Shown here: one piece after another, positions 57,283 through 64,000 of the stretch
How positions within the stretch are numbered: the first letter of the stretch is position 1
Layout of the letters: every line of letters begins with the position of its first letter
Assembly (NCBI GenBank): GCA_922989275.2
Contig: OV277862.1
Location: forward strand, 21,557,543-21,621,542
Source: Gari tellinella
Taxonomy: Eukaryota; Mollusca; Bivalvia; Cardiida; Psammobiidae
Reading direction: 5' to 3'
DNA: 64,000 nt
Made by a program: the position numbers and the translations under genes
Notes under the pieces: generated by a model
What the model was told of the DNA's origin: nothing
The model's database searches: none
The model's input: only the letters and a program-made list of their open reading frames with translations

Positions 57283-59926
57283 AGCTCACCTGAGCTAGCT
57301 CAGGGTGAGCTTTTGCAATACTTGAATGTCCGGCGTTCGTCGTTCGTCGTCTGTCGTCAACAATTTTGGTGTTTACACTCTAGAGGCCACAATTTTTAGC
57401 TCACCTGAGCTAGCTCAGGATGAGCTTTTGCAATCCTTGAATGTCCGGCGTCCGTCGTCCGTCGTGCGTCGTGAACAATTTTAGTGTTTATTCTCTAGAG
57501 GCCACAATATTTATCCAATCTTTCTCAAACTTGCTCAGATGGTATATTGCCATAAGAGTTTGGATGAGTTCGATTATGGTTCAAATGGGTCATGAGTTAT
57601 CTACCTTTGAACTGCTAAAAATGCCATATTTAACAGTGTTTACACTCTAGAGGCCACAGTATTTATCCAATCTTTCTAAAACTTGCCCAGATTGTATATG
57701 ACCATAAGAGTTCAGATGAGTTTTATTTTGGTTGAAATCAGACAAAAAGATCAAGAGTTATCTACCTTTGAATTGCTGAAAATGCCATATTTAACGGTGT
57801 TTACACTCTAAAGGCCACAGTCTTTATCCAATCTTGCCCAGATTGTATATGACCATAAGAGTTCGGATGAGTTTGATTTTAGTTGAAATCTGACAAATAG
57901 ATCAAGAGTTATTTACCTTTAAATTGCTGAAAATGCCATATTTAACAGTGTTTGCACTCTAGAGGCCACAATTTTTATCCAATCTATCTCAAACCTGCTC
58001 AGATTGTATATGACTATAAGAGTTAAGATGAGTTCGATTATTGTTAAAATCAGACTTATAGGTCGAGAGTAATGTACCTTTGAACTGCTGAAAATGCCAT
58101 ATTTAACAATGTTTACACTCTAGAGGTCACAAATTTTATCTAATCTTTCTCAAACTTACTCAGATTGTATACTACCATAAGACTTCCGACGAGTTCAATT
58201 ATGGTTGTAATCGGATCAATAGGTCAAAAGTTATCTACCTTTGAATTGCTGAAAATGATATATTTAACAGTGTTTACGCTCTAGAGGCCACAATATTTAT
58301 CCAAGCTCTCTCAAACTTGCCCAGATGGTATATGACCATAAGAGTTCGAAAAAGGGTGATTATGGTTGGAATCTGACAAATAGATTAAGAGATATCTACC
58401 TTTGAATTGCTGAAAATGCCATATTTTACAGCGTTTACACTCTTGCAACTACAGTTTTCAATGGATTTTGATTATACTTGTACAAAAAGGATGTAGCTAT
58501 ATGTTCTGGAAGGAGTGCAATTATTGTTGAAATGTAATCATTATGACAATATTTACCTGCCCTTGATATACTTTGAAATGCTAGAATAAGGCTTCATTTC
58601 AGTATTGTTTAGGCTTTAGTTATCTGCCTTTGATGTACTCTACTATACTACAGTAGGTCGACAAACTTGAATGGATTTAGAATAAAACGGGTGAAATTCA
58701 AAGGTAAAGCTATCAGGCTTCATTACAAATGGTGAGAGATATCAGGGCCTTCAGCTATTGTTATCAAATCTTTCTGTAACTTACTCAGATTGTATATTAC
58801 CATAAGAGTTCAGATGAGTTCGATTATGGTTGATATTGGACATATAGGTCAAGAGTTATCCACCTTTGAATTGCTGAAAATGCATTATTTAACAGTGTTT
58901 ACACTCTAGAGACCACAATTTTAATTCAATCTTTCCCAATCTTGCTCAGATTGTATATAACCGCAAGAGTTCGGATAACCGCAAGAGTTCGGATAAGTTC
59001 GATTATGGGTGGAATCGGACCGATAGGTCAAGAGTTATCTACCTTTAAATTGCTGAAAATGCCATATTTAAGGTTGTTTACACTCTAGAGGCCACAATTT
59101 TAATCCAATCTTTCTCAAACTTAATCAGATGGTATATGACTATAAGAGTTCAGATGAGTTGGATTATGGTTGCAATCGGACCGATAAGTCAAGAGTTATC
59201 TACCTTTAAATTGCTGAAAATGCCATATTTAAGGTTGTTTACACTCTAGAGGCCACAATTTTAATCCAATCTTTCTCAAAATTCATCAGATGGTATATGA
59301 CTATAAGAGTTCAGATGAGTTTGATTATGGTTGCAATCGGACCTGTAGGTCAAGAGTTATCTACCTTTGAATTGCTGAAAATGCCATATTTAAGTGTGTT
59401 TACACTCTAAAGGCCACAATTTTAATCCAATCTTTCTCAAACTTGCTCAGATTGTATATAACCATAATAATTCAGATATAGTGTTTGGTTATGGCTGGAA
59501 TCAGACTTATAGGTCAAGAGTTACCTACCTTTGAATTGCTGAAAATGCCATATTTAACAGTGTTTGCACTCTAGAGGTCACACTTTTCAATGGATTTCAA
59601 TTATAATTGCACACAATGTATATAGCTATAAGTTCTCGAGGGAGTTCAATTATTGTTGAAATCTGATCCTTATGGCAAGAGTTATCTGCCCTTGATATAC
59701 TTTGAAATTCTATAAAAGGCTTCATTTCAGTATTATTTAGGCTCTAGTTATCTGCCTTTGATGTACTCTACTATACATACTAGAATGGGTCATATTGCAA
59801 TGTTGTGTACATGCTATACTACAAATTTGAATGGATTTATAATAAAACAGGTGAAATTCAAAGGTAAAGCTATCAGGCTTCATTATAAAAGGTGAGCGAT
59901 ATCAGGGCCTTCAGGCCCTCTTGTTT
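57283..59926 (+). mobile_element. Family-1 element(s) (GAGCT subtype), long composite
   Basis: Two 5' hairpins lie 115 bp apart (57283-57311 and 57398-57426), each followed by GTCCGGCGT repeats, as if one copy inserted into another. About fifteen units of roughly 145 bp follow with 'gagttatctacctttgaattgctgaaaatgcc'. A partial 3' end occurs at 58730-58755. The full end is GGTGAGCG, GGGCCTTCAGGCCC (59905-59918), TCTTGTTT. Confidence 0.85.
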
Positions 59927-60347
59927 CATTTGGCGAAAGTGGTGGCGAAAGGAAAAAATATCCCAGGGGAGGCCCTGTAGGTCATACCATTAGGACATTA
60001 TTCCGTAGCGCTTGCTGTACAAATTAAAGCCTTTCAACAAATGAAGGCAGGACTTATTTTGATTGACATCTAAATTCTAATCATTGCGTACAGACACAAT
60101 GTCACTTCGACGCAGACGTTTTTTTACGAGAATAGCTCATTTTATCGGCATTTGATTTTTGTGTGTGTCTTTGAAATATTCGGAAGCATGCCAGCTTCTA
60201 TCGTATTTATTGTAATTTTAATAGATCTTAGTATTACTAGCTTGTACCTAGATAAAAAAAAAACCAACCAAATAAAAACTTAAGAAATCGTGTTCAGTAG
60301 AACTTTCTGACACATCATCATGTTTTGATCAATGCTTTGTTCAACAG
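59927..60347. other. Intron 1, last part
   Basis: No repeat recognised. It ends at the acceptor TTCAACAG (60340-60347) preceding exon 2; the pyrimidine tract is weak. Confidence 0.5.
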
Positions 60348-60457
60348 GCAGCTGATCAGCTTGCAGTGAGACAAAAGAGGAGGATCTATGATATAACAAA
60401 TGTGCTAGAGGGAATTGGCCTCATCGAGAAGAAATCCAAGAACAGCATTCAATGGAA
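60348..60457 (+). CDS. E2F4: E2F4/5 transcription factor, coding exon 2 (residues 49-85)
   Basis: Thirty-six full codons plus two bases of codon 85, continuing exon 1 in phase 0. It encodes the recognition helix and wing of the winged-helix domain: '[20 protein letters not shown]' and '[17 protein letters not shown]'. The [13 protein letters not shown] stretch is the E2F/DP signature whose two arginines and tyrosine contact the GCGC core; all are intact. The acceptor is AACAG and the donor GTAAGC, both ordinary. The preceding intron is 24 kb, mostly mobile elements, while this exon is clean. Confidence 0.96.
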
Positions 60458-60705
60458 GTAAGCATATTTAAAGGTGTTTAATTTCTTTCACTTGAAGTAT
60501 TTATTATATGCGTACAGTAACTCAATGATAAGTACATTTTGTTTGGACTAGATAAATTGCTAATCTCCTGCACGGGACATCCAGCCTACAACACTCGTTA
60601 GAGGGGTTGGGAGGCTTGACAGTATCCAGAAATGGCTTTCTCCACCTTTATTTTCAGCAAAGGCCATATAGCTGCAGGACTCCAGATAACTTGGAACACA
60701 TTTTT

Positions 60706-60833
60706 TAATTCAACATTTTCTCACAAATTTCAGCACCAAATCCTATGGTGTTACTACTCATTAGAATTGTCTCAAATAGACAATTCTAATGAGCAGTGGC
60801 ATCATATGGTTTAATTCAGAAATAAAGATTTTA
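60706..60833 (+). repeat. Dispersed repeat with an internal 16-bp-stem hairpin
   Basis: Related to 49440-49537 and, inverted, 31428-31510. In its middle CTCATTAGAATTGTCT and its exact complement flank a 5-nt loop (60757-60793); the other two copies have only one arm. Confidence 0.65.
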
Positions 60834-61177
60834 GTTTTTGAAATGTTTGTCTATGGAAAGAGCATGATGACTGATGAGGGGAAATGTCATGTTCAAGGGT
60901 TGTAATTCTGGTATCAATATTTTTGGAGTTATTCACCTTTGTCATATGTTAATACCCTAAATAGGAAGTTGGAGCTATATAGGAATCACTTGATCCGTTG
61001 GTCAGTGTCCAATTAGCCCATAGATGACAGAAATGGGCGTTTATAACAAACAATGTACCGTCAGTCCATCCCAAAATGATGAAATCATCTAAGATTAACA
61101 AAACTCAGGATAGGATGTTAGGATTGCCAAGTTTGACATACCATTTTCAGGTCAAATTGACCTTGAGTTGTGACCTT

Positions 61178-61440
61178 GATTATTGAAAAACCTTGTCTAG
61201 AGCATAACTCCTATACTTTACTATCTACGATTACCAAACCTAGTGTGTGGATACATCTTAGGATCACAGAGTGTCATGTTCCCTCTCAGGTCACCTTGAT
61301 CTCTTGATTATTGAAAAACCTTGTCTAGAGCATAACTCCTATACTTTACTATCTACGATTACCAAACCTAGTGTGTGGATACATCTTAGGATCACAGAGT
61401 GTCATGTTCCCTCTCAGGTCACCTTGATCTCTTGATTATT
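61178..61440 (+). repeat. 128-bp tandem duplication
   Basis: 'gattattgaaaaaccttgtc' starts at 61178, 61306 and 61434. The two full units appear identical, including 'ccaaacctagtgtgtggata' and 'gtgtcatgttccctctcagg'. Related words recur at 63180-63380. Confidence 0.85.
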
Positions 61441-61583
61441 GAAAAAACTTGTCTGGAGCATCTCTCCTATGCTGATATATACTATATCATATAGCATTAG
61501 TTACAGTTTATACAGTTTAAACATATTTTATTTCCAAAATTTCAACATGGAAATGGGGTTGGGCTTCAAGCATAATTAAACAT

Positions 61584-61609
61584 GATATATATATATATAT
61601 ATATATATA
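61584..61609. repeat. (TA)n microsatellite
   Basis: About 13 TA repeats within intron 2. Confidence 0.9.
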
Positions 61610-61835
61610 CATATTGGGATTGCAGAATGTCACATACCACTTTCATCATTCATGCCAATTTGACCTTGACTACTGACCTTGTTAATTGAAAACCCTTGTC
61701 TAGAGCATATAGCTTGAAGAGGCGATTCTAATTAGTAGTCACATCATACGCCAGATATATGGCATTTAAATGAGTAAGCAAATGTTAGATTTGTTTGAAT
61801 AGTTAACTCCCTCTTATATATAAATATAGCCCTAA

Positions 61836-62042
61836 AGTATGTTTTATAAAACTTTGTTGACAAATGCTGTCGTAAGTCAGATTATAAAAGTCTCAATTAT
61901 TATTTATTTCTCCATTTAATCCTGTCTTGTGACATCTCTTTGGAATCGTCTTGAAAAGACAGAGAAATCAGAAATTAAATGTATTTAAAAGTTTTGACTT
62001 ATGACCGTTTTTGTCATACAAAGTTTTATGAAATGGGCCTCT
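61836..62042. mobile_element. MITE derived from the 20249-25572 element, abutting exon 3
   Basis: Right end reversed GGCCCATTTCATAAAACTTT, left end GTTTTATAAAACTTTG. Its right 150 bp, reversed, matches the first 150 bp of the 5.3-kb element ('aagtcaaaactttaaa', 'caagacgattccaaa.agatg', 'ggattaaatggagaaataa'). Its left 60 bp matches that element's other end ('ataaaagt.tcaatta'). It ends about 24 bp before exon 3. Confidence 0.75.
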
Positions 62043-62066
62043 GGTACTTATTGTTGTGCATTGTAG

Positions 62067-62228
62067 GGGAGCAGGCCCAGGCTGCAACACCCAGGAGATC
62101 TCAGACAAATTGTACAGTGTACAAGAGGAACTAGAACTGCTTGCCAAGAAGGAGGCAGAAGTCGACCAACATATCATGTGGCTCAAACAAAGCATTAAAA
62201 ATGTAACAGACGAAGTCACAAACTCTCA
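62067..62228 (+). CDS. E2F4: E2F4/5 transcription factor, coding exon 3 (residues 85-139)
   Basis: The first base completes Lys85; 53 full codons follow and two bases of codon 139 end the exon. It starts with 'GAGPGCNTQEISDKL', the linker closing the DNA-binding domain. Then comes an E/L-rich amphipathic coiled coil ('QEELELLAKKEAEVDQHIMW') for DP dimerisation, then 'SIKNVTDEVTNS'. The acceptor is TTGTAG. The donor after TCA is GTATCC, which is weak at positions +4 to +6; I chose it because it alone gives the conserved '[11 protein letters not shown]' join. If intron 3 were retained the protein would end four codons later at TGA (62239-62241). Confidence 0.94.
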
Positions 62229-62360
62229 GTATCCTTCTTGAACTAAAGTAAATTAATAAACTACTACTTAACCTGAGTTCTGAGTTGAGTTGGATTTTAT
62301 GGCACAGCGACTTAAAGATGATCATACAGTGCCGAAGCCCTGAACTTCAACTATCATTAT

Positions 62361-63000
62361 TATACCCCCACAAACAGAGTAAGAGGGGGTATACTGGAAT
62401 CAGCCTGACGGTTGGTTGGTCAGTTGTCCGTCAGTCTGTCTGCAAAATCTTGTACTTTCAACTCCTCCTTCAGTTTCAACCTGATTCATTTGATACTTGG
62501 CATAAATGTTACTCAGGTGTAGTAGATGTGCAAAACACATTTCAGGTCTCCTTGACCTTTGGTCTTGAAATTGGCAGGCAAAATCTTGTACTTTGAACTC
62601 CTCCTTTACTTTCAACCTGATTCACTTGATACTTGGCATAAATGTTACTCAGGAATAGTGGATGTGTCAGACACAAATTTCAGGTCTCTGTGACCTTGAC
62701 CTTTGGCCTTGAAATTGGCAGGCAAAATCTTGTACGGCCAAATCCTCCTTCAATTTCAACCTGAATCTTTTGATACTTGGCATAAATGTTACTCAGGAGT
62801 AGTAGATGTGCAAGACACAAATTTCAGATCTCTGTGACCTTGACCTTTGTCATTAAAATTGGCAGGCAAAATCTTGTACGACCAACTCCTCCTTCACTTT
62901 CAACCTGATTTACTTGATACTTGGCATAAATGTTACTCAGGAGTAGACAAATTTCAGGTCTTGTCCGGAGCATATATCATATACTCTATTATCTAGCATT
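62361..63000 (+). mobile_element. Family-3 tandem-repeat element (TATACCCCC termini), 5' end present
   Basis: 5' hairpin TATACCCCC (62361-62369) with GGGGGTATA (62385-62393), then a GTTGG/GTCCGTC simple repeat. About four units of roughly 150 bp follow with 'caaaatcttgtactttcaac', 'ttgatacttggcataaatgttactcagg' and 'tgtgaccttgacctttgg'. The 3' end is not clearly visible; 63001-63500 continues with related 'tctaggattaccaaaccttgtgtgtgg' sequence. It lies in intron 3, in the same orientation as the gene. Confidence 0.75.
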
Positions 63001-63603
63001 ACCAAACCTGTTGTGTCAATTCATATTGGGTAGCAGATATTCAGGTCTCTGTGACCTTGACTTAATATCTGGCCTTGAAATGGATAAAAAACCAGTGTCA
63101 TTCTGCAAAATCGACCCAGGGCGAACATTTTCATTTTACCAGCACAAACATTTTCATTTTTCTGTCCTATACTATATCATCTAGAATTACCAAACATTGT
63201 CTGTGGATACATTTGGTAATTCAGAATGTTGCATAACACCTTAACCTCAATTTGAACTTGACCTCTCACTTTAATAACTGAAAAACCTTGTTCAAAGCAT
63301 AACTTTTATAAATACCATATCATCTAGGATTACCAAACCTTGTGTGTGGATATATCTTGGGATTGCAAAGTGTCACGATCATGAAACTTCAAATACCAAT
63401 ACGACTTAATGAGTAGTTTAAAACGCACCACAGTTTGGTGACCTTGACCTGTTACCTTGACCTCTAGGGTCAACAATAAGGTTTTGCATTAAAATCTGTT
63501 CTGAGCAAACGACTGCACCTATGGTCAGGAGCAGGATTCCCACAGGTCAGGGAAAATTGATTATTTTTTAAGGTCAGGGAAAAGTAGGGAATTTGAAATT
63601 GGT

Positions 63604-63656
63604 CAAACAGTTTGAACACACATCCGACGGCGTCTTATCTGGGTTCAAACTGTTAG
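63604..63656. repeat. Dispersed palindrome related to the GGATCC hairpins
   Basis: 'aaacagtttgaacaca' and 'gggttcaaactgtt' are the arms, with 'gacggcgtcttatc' between. It has the same outer AAACAGTTTG and inner GACGCC/GGCGTC layout as 14816-14876 and 50758-50838, but more diverged. Confidence 0.55.
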
Positions 63657-63833
63657 CAAATGTAAACCAGTTCATGCTCAGCACTCAAAGGGTATTACAT
63701 TTCTCTCCCTGTAACAACTCCCTCAGAACAACACACACACTGTTTGTCTCCCATTTGGTGTTTTTGTAGAGAGGGAGCACTTTATATGCAGAAAATATAT
63801 GTTTATCCTTCAGTTTTTCTTAACAGATGTCAG

Positions 63834-63942
63834 ATTAGCCTATGTTACTCATGAAGACATATGTCAATGTTTTAAAGGGGATACCTTGTTGGCAATACAA
63901 GCCCCTTCAGGCTCACAGCTAGAAGTACCAATACCTGAAATT
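63834..63942 (+). CDS. E2F4: E2F4/5 transcription factor, coding exon 4 (residues 139-175)
   Basis: The first base completes Gln139, then 36 codons run to a perfect GTGAGT donor (phase 0). '[20 protein letters not shown]' and '[15 protein letters not shown]' are the start of the marked-box region that packs on DP and, in family members, contacts other regulators. Two AGs compete at the acceptor: after 'taacag' (63826) the frame would hit a stop, so the AG at 63832-63833 is used. The rest of the marked box and the pocket-protein-binding C-terminus lie beyond the window. Confidence 0.95.
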
Positions 63943-64000
63943 GTGAGTATATGTAGCAAAGAGGGATCCAGGACCCGAGGTTGTAAAACTTTAAATGAAC

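Noticed and set aside
63826..63833. Upstream acceptor (taacag at 63821-63826) for E2F exon 4
   Set aside because: With the exon 3 phase it leads directly to an in-frame stop; the AG 7 bp downstream restores the conserved [11 protein letters not shown] join.

Overview
This window is animal nuclear DNA, most likely from a bivalve mollusc. It is AT-rich and intron-rich, with one spliced gene in a dense bed of interspersed repeats. The 'agctcacctgag...ggtgagct' and 'atgccccc...gggggcat' repeat classes resemble repeats I associate with clam and mussel genomes; the taxon is an inference, not a measurement.

The only host gene I can support is an E2F4/5-type transcription factor on the plus strand. 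Four coding exons are visible: 36157-36300, 60348-60457, 62067-62228 and 63834-63942. Together they encode the first 175 residues: the winged-helix DNA-binding domain, the coiled-coil dimerisation region and the start of the marked box. The gene runs off the right edge before its pocket-protein-binding C-terminus. Intron 1 is about 24 kb and is built mostly of mobile elements; introns 2 and 3 are about 1.6 kb each.

The left 36 kb contains no intact gene. It carries tandem-repeat elements (1-890, 1716-2805, 4446-5291, 7874-9363, 11276-13348, 13659-15492, 15810-16352, 20026-26215 in two halves, and a decayed one at 33895-35830). It also holds DNA transposons and MITEs with terminal inverted repeats (TIRs) and target-site duplications (TSDs): Harbinger-like 16518-19778 and 26303-26941, a 5.3-kb TIR element 20249-25572, Tc1-like 27831-28758, TTAA-bounded MITEs, and a mariner tail 12821-13250. 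A non-LTR reverse transcriptase remnant (27143-27675), three tRNA-like SINE heads and several long palindromes complete it.

Intron 1 of the E2F gene (36301-60347) holds a fold-back element, a segmental duplication, a hAT-like element (44863-48545) that interrupts one duplicate while the other keeps the empty site, and a long run of tandem-repeat elements all in the same orientation as the gene.

The most interesting signal is a terminal layout shared by at least four repeat families whose cores are unrelated. Each has a 5' hairpin (X-loop-X'), then a short GTC-rich simple repeat, then tandem units of roughly 150-300 bp. At the 3' end X' recurs, followed by a second small hairpin and a CT(C/A)(T/G)GTT-like end. 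Stem sequences vary between copies with compensating changes. This suggests a superfamily of non-autonomous elements, perhaps Helentron-like, that also spreads nuclear-receptor-like half-sites and RFX-type palindromes.
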